Shown here piece after piece: positions 33,924 to 43,726 of a stretch of DNA of 64,000 nucleotides. Position 1 is the stretch's first letter. Every line of letters starts with the position of its first letter. Location: the NCBI RefSeq assembly GCF_000769075.1, contig NZ_JRFC01000003.1:62001-126000 (forward strand), in the 5' to 3' direction. Source of the stretch: Porphyromonas sp. COT-290 OH3588 (GTDB lineage Bacteria > Bacteroidota > Bacteroidia > Bacteroidales > Porphyromonadaceae). The notes under the pieces are model-generated. The model saw nothing but the letters and a program-made list of their open reading frames with translations, was not told the origin of the DNA and searched no databases. The translations under genes and the position numbers were made by a program.

Positions 33924-35177
33924 TTGGTAGCACAACCCAAACAGAATATCCTCCGAGATAGCCTCAAGTTATTCTCCTCAGGAGCTCTAGGGCAGATTGT
34001 CGCTCTGCTCTTACTCGTCTTCATCGGACGCCAGTACAGTGAGGAGGCTATGGGGATACTCGGCTCCTTCCTCGCATGGAGTGGGCTATTCGCCATAGGC
34101 ATCATGGGGCGCTATGAACAGGCAATCGTCGTCGTCCCAAACGATAGGGAGGCTTGGGGGCTATTTCGCAGCTCCATTGAGCTAGCGATAGTCGGCACAG
34201 TAAACCTATTTATCTTCATCTACCTCGCTAACAAATTCGCTGCCTACATCCCTCTTGGCGGGTACACTTGGTGGATGCCTCTGTACGTACTACTCTTGGC
34301 AATCTTCAGTGCAAGCAGCATGCTTACACTACGCCTAAAACGCTACGGGCATCTAGCCATCTCACAGGGGGTACGCACAGTGAGCAACAACCTACTGAAA
34401 GTGCTCTTTGGCCTGCGTGACCCATCGGCAGCGATGCTTCTACTCTCCTCCGCCTTGGCTTCGCTACTGGGACTAATACCTATTATCCGCTTTGCGAAAC
34501 GCATCTGGCACGAAGCCCCCCCCCGTAAGGCCCGACTAATCGCCCTGAAGCGACATATCAACTTCCTGCGCTATAGCACTCCTCAGACGCTGATTAATAC
34601 AGCTCTGGCCAGTCTACTCATTCTACTTATCCCTTTCGCCTACTCAATCAGCGAAGTGGGGATCTTAACGATGAGTACGATGCTCGCACGCCGACCTCTA
34701 CTCGTACTGTCGGAGAGTATCGGGCAAGTCTACTTCGAGCGCATGAGCCGCACAGTATCCATGCGAGCATCGCTATGGGGGTTAATTCGCAGGCCTATTG
34801 GTCTGATCCTAACCATTGGTCTAGTCATAGCCATAAGCCTAGCCTTCTGTATCGAACCACTTGTAGTATTATTCGTTGGGGATCGCTGGCTTGCCTCTGC
34901 CGAGGTTATTTTGTGGATGCTACCAAGCCTTATCTTTACCTTCGCCAACTCGATATTCAACGTTCTTCCCGACATTTTAGGGCGTCAGAAATCCAATCTA
35001 TACGCCCAAGTATTGATGCTCCTATTTGAGCTCGTTGTTATCGTGTCAGGCTTCTGGCTTTGGGACTTCGGGACATTCATTCCTTACTATTACAGCCTAG
35101 TTTTCGTGGAGCAAGTACTCTATTTCGCATTCCTCCTAAGCCTAGCTCGTCGCTATGAATTGAATATTCAGCTCTAG
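33924..35177 (+). CDS. Wzx-like polysaccharide flippase
   Basis: A 417-aa membrane protein with about 12 helices of the MOP/PST flippase group (LKLFSSGALGQIVALLLLVFIGRQYSEEAMG at its start, read in two halves). These proteins move undecaprenyl-linked repeat units across the inner membrane for O-antigen or capsule. An in-frame TAG at 33918 and the next ATG 44 codons in force a TTG start at 33924, consistent with the promoter position. It is not beside the glycosyltransferase cluster at 39-45 kb but is the only flippase-type gene seen. Distinct in sequence from the MATE gene upstream, although both belong to the wide MOP superfamily. Confidence 0.82.
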   Translation: MVAQPKQNILRDSLKLFSSGALGQIVALLLLVFIGRQYSEEAMGILGSFLAWSGLFAIGIMGRYEQAIVVVPNDREAWGLFRSSIELAIVGTVNLFIFIYLANKFAAYIPLGGYTWWMPLYVLLLAIFSASSMLTLRLKRYGHLAISQGVRTVSNNLLKVLFGLRDPSAAMLLLSSALASLLGLIPIIRFAKRIWHEAPPRKARLIALKRHINFLRYSTPQTLINTALASLLILLIPFAYSISEVGILTMSTMLARRPLLVLSESIGQVYFERMSRTVSMRASLWGLIRRPIGLILTIGLVIAISLAFCIEPLVVLFVGDRWLASAEVILWMLPSLIFTFANSIFNVLPDILGRQKSNLYAQVLMLLFELVVIVSGFWLWDFGTFIPYYYSLVFVEQVLYFAFLLSLARRYELNIQL

Positions 35178-35305
35178 CCATTCGTCTGACATCTATCTAG
35201 ACAAGGGCTTCTCCACTGAAGCCATGCCCTAAGAAAGATATGGCCAAACCAGCAACAAAAGGCATTCAATAACCATTATACCTATATATAGTCAAGCATC
35301 AATCA

Positions 35306-36715
35306 ATGGATAAGCATAAGATTGTCGTAGCAGGCCTCGGCCCCGGTGGGGCAGAAGACATTACTCCTGCTGTACTCGAGGCTGTGCGTACAGCCGATGT
35401 AGTAGTAGGCTACAAGTATTATTTCCAATTCATCGAGGCCTATCTTCGCCCCGAAACGATCTGCATAGATAGCGGTATGAAGAAAGAGCGACAGCGTGCC
35501 GAGGAAGCCTTCCGCTACGCTCTAGAGGGGAAAGATGTCTGTGTGATTAGCTCGGGAGATGCAGGCATCTACGGCATGGCACCACTCATCTATGAGATGA
35601 AGCGTGATAAAGGCGCAGAGCATATCGAAATCGAGGTACTGCCAGGCATTAGCGCCTTCCAGAAGGCCGCTTCTCTGCTCGGCTGCCCTATCGGCCACGA
35701 CCTCTGCATCATCAGCCTCTCAGATCTGATGACCCCTTGGGCTCGCATCGAACAGCGCATCACTGCCGCAGCCTCCGCCGATTTCGTCACAGCTATCTAC
35801 AACCCCAAGAGCCATGGTCGCTACTGGCAACTCTACCGTCTGCTCGAAATCTTCGGGCAATACCGTTCACCTGAAACACCTATTGGTTATGTGCGTCAGG
35901 CAGGACGAGCCGAGGAACAAGTAACCCTCACCACGCTCACCGAGTTCGACCCAGAGAAAATCGACATGTTTACCGTAATTCTTATCGGCAACTCACAGAG
36001 CTACACTTGGGAAAATCACTTCATTACCCCCAGAGGTTATTACCGTGAAGAAGAAACTGAGAACGTGAAACTAGGCCAAAGCATCATGATCGAGAGTTTC
36101 CGCACGATCGCAGGCGAGCTCAAATGCCCCAATATCCCTCTCGACCACAAATGGGCACTCCTGCATGCGATCCACACCACCGCTGATTTCGAGATGGAGG
36201 ATATACTCTATACAGACCAAGATGCGGTACGGAGGCTACACGAGGCGGTTGTGTCAGGTAAACTCAAGACCGTAATCACAGATGTAACAATGGTAGTATC
36301 GGGTATTCGCAAAGGGGCTCTGGAGAGGTTAGGCGTAGAGGCTAAGTGCTACTTACACGACCCTCGTGTGCCAGAGTTAGCCCAGAGGTATGGTATCACT
36401 CGCACTCAAGCAGGTATTCGTCTAGCTGTGGAGGAGCACCCCGATGCGCTATTCGCCTTTGGGAACGCCCCTACAGCGCTCATAGAGCTCTGTGACCTGA
36501 TACGCAAAGGCAAGGCTAAGCCAAGTGGAATCATTGCCTCACCCGTGGGATTCGTCAATGTATGCGAGTCCAAACACATGGCGATGAGCTTCCGCCATAC
36601 CCCTAAGATTGTCGTTCGTGGACGCAAGGGCGGTAGCAATCTTGCGGCTACACTGGTGAACTCTATACTAACGCTCGACGATGCCGAGCAACTAAGACCC
36701 GGGCGTGATGTCTAG
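35306..36715 (+). CDS. cobJ: CobJ-CbiC fusion: precorrin-3B C17-methyltransferase / precorrin-8X methylmutase
   Basis: A 469-aa bifunctional cobalamin-synthesis enzyme. Residues about 4-245 form an S-adenosylmethionine methyltransferase of the CobJ/CbiH type (GLGPGG at 10-15, SSGDAGIYGMA at 82-92, YNPKSHGR at 165-172, VLPGISAFQ at 111-119). Residues about 258-465 are precorrin-8X methylmutase (CbiC/CobH), with the catalytic-type histidine in AIHTTADFEM (about H290). They act at ring contraction and at the later 1,5 methyl shift. The fusion occurs in several Bacteroidota. It is followed by cobL with an 8-bp overlap. The rest of the pathway is not in this window, and no riboswitch is visible in the 128 bp upstream. 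Confidence 0.92.
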   Translation: MDKHKIVVAGLGPGGAEDITPAVLEAVRTADVVVGYKYYFQFIEAYLRPETICIDSGMKKERQRAEEAFRYALEGKDVCVISSGDAGIYGMAPLIYEMKRDKGAEHIEIEVLPGISAFQKAASLLGCPIGHDLCIISLSDLMTPWARIEQRITAAASADFVTAIYNPKSHGRYWQLYRLLEIFGQYRSPETPIGYVRQAGRAEEQVTLTTLTEFDPEKIDMFTVILIGNSQSYTWENHFITPRGYYREEETENVKLGQSIMIESFRTIAGELKCPNIPLDHKWALLHAIHTTADFEMEDILYTDQDAVRRLHEAVVSGKLKTVITDVTMVVSGIRKGALERLGVEAKCYLHDPRVPELAQRYGITRTQAGIRLAVEEHPDALFAFGNAPTALIELCDLIRKGKAKPSGIIASPVGFVNVCESKHMAMSFRHTPKIVVRGRKGGSNLAATLVNSILTLDDAEQLRPGRDV

Positions 36716-37916
36716 ACAGGGGCTGAGCTTCACGGTGGTTGGCATGAGCGACGAGGTTGGCTCCCGCTTTGCCGACGAAGTGATGCAAACAATCAAGGAA
36801 CATCGTGTATTTAGTGGGGGGAAACGTCACCGAGAGCTGGTAGGACACTTACTACCCGAGCAAGCCAAGTGGATTGATGTAACAGTGCCACTAGCGGAAG
36901 TCTTCGAGCAATACAGAGCAGTAAACGAACCAATCTTCGTCTTTGCCTCGGGAGATCCGCTCTTCTTTGGTTACACAACGACACTGATGCGAGAGTTCCC
37001 CAACTTAGTAAAACGGACTTTCCCATACTTCAATTCGCTCCAGCTACTAGCCCACGCCTTAACGCTTCCCTATCATGATATGCGAGTGTGCTCGCTCACG
37101 GGGAGGCCCTGGCATGAGTTCGATCGTGCACTGATCGAGCGGACCAGTAAGCTAGGCGTACTTACTGACCGTAAAAATACGCCCGAGCTCATTGCGCAGA
37201 GAATGCTCGAGTTTGGATATACCAAGTATCGAATGCACATAGGGGTTCGCCTAGGCGGAGCACGCCAAGAACTCTATACACTCAGCCTCGACGAAGCCGC
37301 AAAGCTCTCCTTTGAGCAGCCAAACTGCCTGATTATAGAGGCCACAGAACCACTTGAATACTGTGCTCCATTAGGTTTGTCGGAGGGGGACTTTCATCTA
37401 CTCAACGGACGAGCCAAGATGATTACCAAAATGCCAATCAGACTACTTAGCTTGAGTGCGCTAGACTTGCACCACTGCCAGCGGCTATGGGACGTAGGCT
37501 TCTGTACGGGATCGGTATCGGTGGAGGCTAAGCTACAGTTCCCTCATCTCAAAATAACGAGTTTCGAGATCCGGCCCGACGGAGATCTGCTGATCAGAGA
37601 TAATGCACGCCGGTTCGGCACACCCGGCATTGAGCACTACATTGGTGACTTTATGCAAGCTGATATTAGCACATTGGAGGCACCAGATGCCGTCTTTATC
37701 GGCGGGCATGGGGGAGAGCTACTTGGCTTCATGCAACGCCTTACAGAGAAGATGCAGGAACAAGGACGCATCGTATTCAATTCCGTATCGTCCGACACCC
37801 TTGATCTATTCCGATCTGCCACAAAAGCGGTCGGCTGGACAATCGACCACGAAGTACGTATTGCCCTAGATGAACATAACCCAATCACGATTCTTAGAGC
37901 CGTGCCGAAGGGATAG
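36708..37916 (+). CDS. cobL: Precorrin-6Y C5,15-methyltransferase (decarboxylating)
   Basis: A 402-aa fusion of a CbiE-type methyltransferase (residues about 5-200; SGDPLFFGYTT at about 80-90) and a CbiT-type Rossmann methyltransferase (about 215-400; WDVGFCTGSVSVEA at about 260-273). It methylates C5 and C15 of the corrin ring and removes the acetate side chain. A GTG lies directly before the ATG at 36708, so the start is uncertain by one codon. The ATG overlaps the last codons of cobJ-cbiC, so translation is coupled. The operon ends in the strong hairpin at 37935-37980. Confidence 0.92.
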   Translation: MSRQGLSFTVVGMSDEVGSRFADEVMQTIKEHRVFSGGKRHRELVGHLLPEQAKWIDVTVPLAEVFEQYRAVNEPIFVFASGDPLFFGYTTTLMREFPNLVKRTFPYFNSLQLLAHALTLPYHDMRVCSLTGRPWHEFDRALIERTSKLGVLTDRKNTPELIAQRMLEFGYTKYRMHIGVRLGGARQELYTLSLDEAAKLSFEQPNCLIIEATEPLEYCAPLGLSEGDFHLLNGRAKMITKMPIRLLSLSALDLHHCQRLWDVGFCTGSVSVEAKLQFPHLKITSFEIRPDGDLLIRDNARRFGTPGIEHYIGDFMQADISTLEAPDAVFIGGHGGELLGFMQRLTEKMQEQGRIVFNSVSSDTLDLFRSATKAVGWTIDHEVRIALDEHNPITILRAVPKG

Positions 37917-37934
37917 CACCTTATACTCTCAACG

Positions 37935-37980
37935 TTAAACGGGTATCAGCACTCCTTCTGAATTGCTGATACCCGTTTAA
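37935..37980. terminator. Bidirectional hairpin terminator
   Basis: A perfect 17-bp stem (37935-37951 with 37964-37980), T-rich on both flanks, between convergent cobL and the porin gene. Confidence 0.85.
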
Positions 37981-38002
37981 TATTGGTCGTCATCCTTAGA
38001 CG

Positions 38003-39220
38003 TTAGAACTTATACTGCAAGCGAAGCGTCAGCACATCATCTCGACGATCGGCTTCGTAGCCCTTGACGGCGGAAGACACTTCATTAAAATTGAAGTCAG
38101 CATAAGCCTGCATCAACAACGAATTATTGATGTGCCACAGAAGTCCCACCCCAACTGTCCTCTGAGAGATATCTGCACTAGTCGTCTCTCCATTACCTAT
38201 CTGCTCATCTGCGACAGAGGTATTGGGATCAAACCAATCGTATTTAGCCACAAGCGATAGAGGTAAAGTACCCAATTCCTGCACAAGCATAGCATAGCCA
38301 CCGGCAATAGGACGGATAAACATATTAGCCTGTTCGACCTTGGACGTGTCTGGGCTCTTGTGGCTCTTCTGCGTGCTAGGCTGATCTCCCCATAGATACT
38401 CGGCTCTGAGCTGGGTCTTGCCTAGAGGTGTACTCAGAGCAAACCGGCCGTCCAGCCCCCAATACCTGCGTATGGCGAAAGCTCCTCTGTAAGCCTCAGA
38501 CTCGTAGTGGACGAACCCATGCCCTTGCATACGATAAACATGTTCGGTGGTTTGCAGGACACAGCCATGGTAGTAGGAGGCACCTATCGACCAATCTAGC
38601 AAATCGCCGATACGATCGCTCGCCGTGAGGTGCCCGATGAAATCACGCCGACTATCCCGCTCAGGATTAATCCCATTCCCAGCAAATAAACCGGCCTCTA
38701 GCTTAAACATACTCAGAAATAATTGGTCAGAAGCCTGTAGTGTCAGCATAGCACCTAAATCTCTCTCATGGGGGAAGAGAGCAGGGAAAATGAACGAACG
38801 CTCTGGGGATTCTCGTTGGGATGATGAATAAGCGATTTCGTGCCCGAAAGGACGATTAAAGAGTCCAAACTTCAGAGAGCTCTTGTTCATCTTCTTCCAA
38901 GGGCTACCGATCTGAAAGTAAGCATCCTTTATTCCTAGCTTCTTCTCCGTCATATCAAGCTGAAAAACTGACTTAGTAAGCCCCAGTTTGTACTCAATCT
39001 TTAGATGGCCACGCCTAATACCCCAGCGATTATAGGCGTCATTCCCACTATTAGCCTCTCCCACACGAAGCTTGGCCTTAGGCTCACCCCATTGAGCTTG
39101 AGCCTGTATGTAGCCTGATATATTGAGCTTGCCGTCTTGCTCTGTCAATTTATCTACACTCCCGGCAAGTGCGGCTGTCGTGCAGCCTAGAAGGACAAAA
39201 GTCAGTAAGGATTTATTCAT
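38003..39220 (-). CDS. Porin-like outer-membrane protein (OprO/P type)
   Basis: A 405-aa exported beta-barrel protein: signal peptide MNKSLLTFVLLGCTTAALAG, then short amphipathic strands through to a C-terminal LRLQYKF. The order GYIQAQAQWG, RRGHLKIEY, FGLFNRPFG, SFIFPALFPHERDLGA matches phosphate-selective/OprO-P type porins. The open frame extends 16 codons upstream into the neighbouring glycosyltransferase gene; the ATG at 39220 restores a clean signal peptide and a 23-bp gap. It probably lets small anions or solutes cross the outer membrane; its specificity cannot be told. It ends at the bidirectional hairpin. Confidence 0.8.
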   Translation of the reverse strand: MNKSLLTFVLLGCTTAALAGSVDKLTEQDGKLNISGYIQAQAQWGEPKAKLRVGEANSGNDAYNRWGIRRGHLKIEYKLGLTKSVFQLDMTEKKLGIKDAYFQIGSPWKKMNKSSLKFGLFNRPFGHEIAYSSSQRESPERSFIFPALFPHERDLGAMLTLQASDQLFLSMFKLEAGLFAGNGINPERDSRRDFIGHLTASDRIGDLLDWSIGASYYHGCVLQTTEHVYRMQGHGFVHYESEAYRGAFAIRRYWGLDGRFALSTPLGKTQLRAEYLWGDQPSTQKSHKSPDTSKVEQANMFIRPIAGGYAMLVQELGTLPLSLVAKYDWFDPNTSVADEQIGNGETTSADISQRTVGVGLLWHINNSLLMQAYADFNFNEVSSAVKGYEADRRDDVLTLRLQYKF

Positions 39221-39243
39221 TGCAGTAGTATAACATATTGATC

Positions 39244-40356
39244 TTACTTCGTAAGCAACTTGATCCACTGTTCCATCACAGACTCTAGTGTATATCGTTT
39301 CGAAGCGACTTTGGCCTTTACTCCCATACGCTTACGCAGTTCTTCGTCTTTCATAAGTCGCAGGAGCGCTTGGCAAAAAGAATCCTTATCATGCGGCTCT
39401 ATGATATATCCGTCCTCGCCATGAGTGATAATATCACGAGGGCCACATTGGCAGGCATAGGCGACTATGGGCAGCCCCATCGTCTGTGCCTCCAAAAGAA
39501 CCATCGGCAAACCTTCGTAGTGGGAAGTCATCACATAGAGCGAACTTTGTAGATAAACTTGAGGCATATCTTTGGTTGGTCGCTGCAGGCAGATGTTAGG
39601 AACTGTCCCTTGGTCTATTTGGCGCTGCAGGTTCGTACGTTCTTCTCCGTCGCCATAGATATCTAGCCGCCAGTCTGGATGCTGAGGAGCAATCTGAGCC
39701 CATATTTCGATCAACTCTTCGAAGTTCTTCTGGTAGTTGTATCGTCCCGCAGCAATAATACGCTTAGCTTCACAAATAGATACTTCGTCGCTCTCAAAAG
39801 GTAGAGGGTTAGGTATCACATGGATATTGGGCAGATCGCCCCAAAGCTGTCTATCCTCCTCTGTCAAGACGACGAAATCGTCGTAGAGCTGGACAATCTG
39901 CTCATCCTGCTTAGTATACCAGAGATCAAGCTTACGCCAGAGACCTTTACGATTGTACTGCAGGCGCTTCAGCTTGGAGAAATGATACTCTAGTATCTTG
40001 CGGCTGCCATCTTCAATCCGTGGCAGGAAGGAGGATTCCAATCCGAACATAGAGATGACCACATCAGCCCGTAACTTGAACAATAAAGCTCTGAGGGCCT
40101 TCTCATGCCGCCAGCGCTTCAGTGGAAACTGTAAGATCTTCCGCCATAGGGAACCATTAGTTACCTCGTGATTTATCCCTAAATCGTGCAACTGGATCCG
40201 AGGATCCAGCGGGAAAAACACAGATCTACCCATTTGATCGGAGGTTATGATATGCACCTCATGCCCTAGGCTAACTAAATAATTAGCCTTACAAGAGAGC
40301 ACACGCTCCATTCCTCCAGAATTGGCCATCGCAGGAATACAATAAACGATCTTCAT
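39244..40356 (-). CDS. Glycosyltransferase family 4
   Basis: A 370-aa GT-B-fold glycosyltransferase (GT4). The N-terminal domain starts MKIVYCIPAMANSGGMERV; the C-terminal domain holds AAGRYNYQKNF (about 214-224), the SHYEGLPMVLLEAQTMGLPIV region with the E-x7-E-type nucleotide-sugar site (about 289-309). It moves a sugar from a nucleotide donor to a lipid-linked or protein acceptor in the cytosol. A TTG precedes the ATG at 40356, which is preferred. Its start overlaps the stop of the Wzy-like gene (TGATG), so it is the last gene of a six-gene cluster. The sugar is unknown. Confidence 0.9.
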   Translation of the reverse strand: MKIVYCIPAMANSGGMERVLSCKANYLVSLGHEVHIITSDQMGRSVFFPLDPRIQLHDLGINHEVTNGSLWRKILQFPLKRWRHEKALRALLFKLRADVVISMFGLESSFLPRIEDGSRKILEYHFSKLKRLQYNRKGLWRKLDLWYTKQDEQIVQLYDDFVVLTEEDRQLWGDLPNIHVIPNPLPFESDEVSICEAKRIIAAGRYNYQKNFEELIEIWAQIAPQHPDWRLDIYGDGEERTNLQRQIDQGTVPNICLQRPTKDMPQVYLQSSLYVMTSHYEGLPMVLLEAQTMGLPIVAYACQCGPRDIITHGEDGYIIEPHDKDSFCQALLRLMKDEELRKRMGVKAKVASKRYTLESVMEQWIKLLTK

Positions 40357-41606
40357 CAAAGTGAAAATTTAGGTGTATATCCCATCTCTTCTTCATCATC
40401 GAAACAATAGAGAAGAGCATAAATCATGAATAAATCTGTTGAAACTTTGTACCAAATGATAAAGGACATCGCTAGTAATACCAGGAACATGTACCTATAT
40501 CGACGGTATTTCGTGATAAACACGTAGGCATTATAGACAAACAAAAGTGCAAAAACAGAGAAGCCCACAAGTCCGGAATACAGAATAAGACGGCAATACC
40601 CAATGTCGGTACCAAAATCAAACAACCCGTATCTTCCCATGCCTATAATCCAACCTTTTGTAGTCTCCGGCCATCTCCACATCGTGGCGAGGGTCTCTGT
40701 AGATCCAGTAGTCCAAACTCCCGTTTCTACCCAATTGAAAAAGCCCTCAAATCCGTATCGAAGCAGCGATCGAGTATAGCTATCCGTATTGTATAGAATA
40801 GCAGTCGCTGCTATGCCCAAAATCATAATAGGGGCAAAGATCTTAAACATTCGCAAACTATCTGCACTAATAGTCATTCGATACAAGCCTGTGTTGAACA
40901 GCATCACGAGTAACCCCAGGATCATTCCCGAAGAAGTAGTACGAGAAATCATATTGCCAATAGCGGATATGATAATAAAAGATATCAATAACACGAGGGT
41001 GGTCCTTGCTTCTTTCTTAACCTTCTCATCAAGGCTCAGGACAAAAGCAATCATTATCAGGACAATTGCAAAGCGCGTCCCTGCAGGGTCAAGAGCCGCA
41101 CCAATACCATAAAGTCTGTCAATCTCCTCAAAAAACTCCTCTGATATGTAAAAAATCGAATTAACAGCAGCCTTAGCAGCCTCGAACTTATCTATAATAA
41201 TAGCAATGATACATTGGAGGGAGCAAACCACTGATAAGTATAGCGTGAGTAGCGATATAGTTACCTTTTGATGCCTCCAACGAATGGCTTCAATAGCAGT
41301 ATAAGCTGCAAATAACCAAACAAAAAACGTAGTGATATAGCTAGCGTAACTAAAGTCAAAAGTATCGTTAAGTTCTACCGCCACGAGGTTACACGCTGAA
41401 TAAGCTAGAGCAAAGAAGGTAGCCCCAAATAAAGACTTCTGGGTACTATAATTACGTTTGCGTAAAACCTGTAAAGACAAAATCAATACTCCCACAATGG
41501 CCATTATCATTTTTGAATTGACAGATGGCGCAAAGGTAGGAGCAACTGGGAACCAGTAAAGATCTACTATAATACCGACCAATAATGTCTGTAATACTTT
41601 CAGCAT
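40356..41606 (-). CDS. Wzy-like polysaccharide polymerase (membrane protein)
   Basis: A 416-aa membrane protein of about 11 hydrophobic segments, placed among glycosyltransferases, with the size and topology of an O-antigen polymerase (Wzy) or ligase. A longer periplasmic stretch lies near residues 260-335, as in many polymerases. No sequence motif proves the role; the context suggests it. The open frame runs 26 codons further upstream but this would overlap the GT2 gene, so the ATG at 41606 is chosen. It is visibly AT-richer than the T9SS genes. The start of the next gene overlaps its stop. Confidence 0.65.
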   Translation of the reverse strand: MLKVLQTLLVGIIVDLYWFPVAPTFAPSVNSKMIMAIVGVLILSLQVLRKRNYSTQKSLFGATFFALAYSACNLVAVELNDTFDFSYASYITTFFVWLFAAYTAIEAIRWRHQKVTISLLTLYLSVVCSLQCIIAIIIDKFEAAKAAVNSIFYISEEFFEEIDRLYGIGAALDPAGTRFAIVLIMIAFVLSLDEKVKKEARTTLVLLISFIIISAIGNMISRTTSSGMILGLLVMLFNTGLYRMTISADSLRMFKIFAPIMILGIAATAILYNTDSYTRSLLRYGFEGFFNWVETGVWTTGSTETLATMWRWPETTKGWIIGMGRYGLFDFGTDIGYCRLILYSGLVGFSVFALLFVYNAYVFITKYRRYRYMFLVLLAMSFIIWYKVSTDLFMIYALLYCFDDEEEMGYTPKFSL

Positions 41607-41617
41607 AAAATCTACTT

Positions 41618-42610
41618 TTACTTGTACAATAAGCTGTAAAGAAATCGCATAATCAAATGATAATAAAGCCACACTAGCCCCCAAAGCTTATGCTTGGCGG
41701 CCAATTGTACGAGCCGCGTACGCAACGGTAGCGTCCTATTCTGCATAATATATGTATTGGCTTCCGGGAACCAGTCTGCCCATCGTTGGTAGTCCGCCCT
41801 ACGAGGGGAGATGAGCAGGGGCAACTTGAGATTGAGTTTCAAATACTCAATTTCTTTCTTCTGACTTTCGGTTCCGCAACCATCTACACATCTCGACAAT
41901 GACCTAAGATTAGCATCTACCTGAGCCCAATGGGCATCCGTATAGTTAGCTGTAAGCGACCCCGAATTGGTTTTGGTGTAGTGATATAGATGTTCATCTA
42001 TCATTTCTACCCTCTCCGCACGTAAGAATAGCTTCCCCATGATCATCATATCTTCTCCCATATTTTCCTGAGGAGCAAATCTTAACATCTCCCCCTGCTC
42101 GTACAAGGAGCGTCTAACAAGGAAAAGCCACAGGTTCCATTTAAGAACTCCTTCACACATCTTCGTAAAAGCCTCTGCTCCGGTTAGTACCTTGGGCTGA
42201 AACATCTTTCGCTTCGTCCCTTCGTAACTGAGCTGCCAGTTACACCCTACGATAGCAGCATCCGAGCTCATGGCTCGGGCAACCATTAGCTCAATACCAT
42301 TGGATTCCAAATAATCGTCTGCATCAAAGTAGTAAATATACTCTCCCGTAGCTTGTTCTAGCCCCGTATTCCGAGCCGATGCAACACCTTGATTAACTTG
42401 GTGCTTAATCAGCTTGATCAAATGGCCTCTCTCCTCTAACCTGTGTGCGTACTCTTCAACAAGCGATAAGGAATGGTCTGGACTACAGTCATCGACGAAA
42501 ATGACCTCCAAAGGAGAATATGTCTGGGAGAGCATGCAATCCAAACAACTGGGTAGTACCTGCTCTACCTTATACATCGGTGTTATAATAGAAACTAATG
42601 GTCTATCCAT
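41618..42610 (-). CDS. Glycosyltransferase family 2
   Basis: A 330-aa GT-A-fold transferase. Motifs: VSIITPMYKVEQVLPSCLD at the N-terminus, IFVDDCSPDHS (about 37-47), and the metal-binding FDADDYLE (about 94-101). These sugars are added on the cytoplasmic side of the inner membrane. No transmembrane segment is obvious until the C-terminal LVWLYYHLIMRFLYSLLYK, which could associate with the membrane. It lies between the acyltransferase (21-bp gap) and the Wzy-like gene (11-bp gap). Confidence 0.9.
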   Translation of the reverse strand: MDRPLVSIITPMYKVEQVLPSCLDCMLSQTYSPLEVIFVDDCSPDHSLSLVEEYAHRLEERGHLIKLIKHQVNQGVASARNTGLEQATGEYIYYFDADDYLESNGIELMVARAMSSDAAIVGCNWQLSYEGTKRKMFQPKVLTGAEAFTKMCEGVLKWNLWLFLVRRSLYEQGEMLRFAPQENMGEDMMIMGKLFLRAERVEMIDEHLYHYTKTNSGSLTANYTDAHWAQVDANLRSLSRCVDGCGTESQKKEIEYLKLNLKLPLLISPRRADYQRWADWFPEANTYIMQNRTLPLRTRLVQLAAKHKLWGLVWLYYHLIMRFLYSLLYK

Positions 42611-42631
42611 ATCTTAAACATCTATTTATTA

Positions 42632-43723
42632 TTAGCTTCTACTTCCTGTAAGAATATTCAAAGTACGAGGGGTGTAGCACTTCATCAATCGATAGACCAA
42701 CAAACATGCAATTATCGTCAGAAGCGGTATCAAGAAGTAAGCAACAAGCTTACCATATGCATTGTCATAGAATAAACTTTTCGAGAACGCCCCCTTAATC
42801 CAGTTTTCTAAATATACGAGATGAGATGCATAAATAAAGAAGACGGCGGACGACATTCTCGTGCAATAAGTCATCAACCTAGGAGCATACAAGAAGATCC
42901 AGTCAAGCAATGCAATAATGCCAAACGTGCCAAACATAACTAACCCTCCAGATATGGGATAGAAGGCTATTCCCAAGATAGGGGCTACCGGCTCTCCAAT
43001 CCAAAGGAGGACAGGAAGTATGGAGTACGAGGCAATAAAAATCCAACGGAAGTTTCTGATTAAAGCCAACAAACTCTGCTCATTCAGTGCAAACCATGCA
43101 CCCAAACCAAAATACGAGAAAGCTGTCGTAGGCATAAGATAAGCCCAAAGATTAGGAACTATAATCTGAGATAGGATGAATATACAAAGACCTAAAAAAG
43201 GGAGCCTTTTGATAAGGTAGTAAAGTACTGGGCTGAGTAAACTAACATACATCAAGTCTCTCATGTACCAAAGAGGAAAGTCTATAGGCATAAGCATAAA
43301 GTCCGAGATAGTATTCCTCTTGAAGGCTTCTAGCTCCGCTATGCCAAAAGAGAGATCCAGTAGCTGAGAACCATAGCCCTTGATAGCCATCAAAAACACC
43401 AAAAGCAGATTCCATAATAAATATGGGATAAGAAGAGTTCTCAACCTCTTACCTAGAAGACCATAATAGACTTGCGAAGACCAGCTCTTGACTCCCTGAA
43501 AAAAGTAATACCCAGAGAGCAAGAAGAAGCAAGGCACAGCAACATTACCCCAAGCATGAGATATAGCCTCCGAGACACCTCTATAGATATTCTCGTCCAA
43601 CGACAGTGCTGAGTCCATAGGGGCCACAGAGAATGGTAGCACATGTATGAAAACGACCAATACAATCAAAGGGAAACGTATAGCCGTAAAAAGCCTTGAT
43701 TCAATCTCCTGTAAATTATCCAT
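42632..43723 (-). CDS. Acyltransferase 3 family membrane protein
   Basis: A 363-aa protein with about 10 transmembrane segments of the OafA/acyltransferase-3 family. RFPLIVLVVFIHVLPF (His about 27), FFLLSGYYFF and the conserved RLRTLLIPYLLWN follow the family order. Such proteins transfer acetyl or other acyl groups to surface sugars in the periplasm. It lies inside the glycan cluster, 3 bp after GT14, and probably modifies the polysaccharide. Confidence 0.85.
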   Translation of the reverse strand: MDNLQEIESRLFTAIRFPLIVLVVFIHVLPFSVAPMDSALSLDENIYRGVSEAISHAWGNVAVPCFFLLSGYYFFQGVKSWSSQVYYGLLGKRLRTLLIPYLLWNLLLVFLMAIKGYGSQLLDLSFGIAELEAFKRNTISDFMLMPIDFPLWYMRDLMYVSLLSPVLYYLIKRLPFLGLCIFILSQIIVPNLWAYLMPTTAFSYFGLGAWFALNEQSLLALIRNFRWIFIASYSILPVLLWIGEPVAPILGIAFYPISGGLVMFGTFGIIALLDWIFLYAPRLMTYCTRMSSAVFFIYASHLVYLENWIKGAFSKSLFYDNAYGKLVAYFLIPLLTIIACLLVYRLMKCYTPRTLNILTGSRS

Positions 43724-43726
43724 AGC

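Noticed and set aside
35178-35305. Riboswitch upstream of the cobalamin genes
   Set aside because: No B12-box sequence is present in the short gap.
39221-39268. Longer N-terminus of the porin gene
   Set aside because: It would overlap the GT4 stop and destroy the signal peptide position.
41607-41684. Longer N-terminus of the Wzy-like gene
   Set aside because: It would overlap the end of the GT2 gene by 67 bp without family support.
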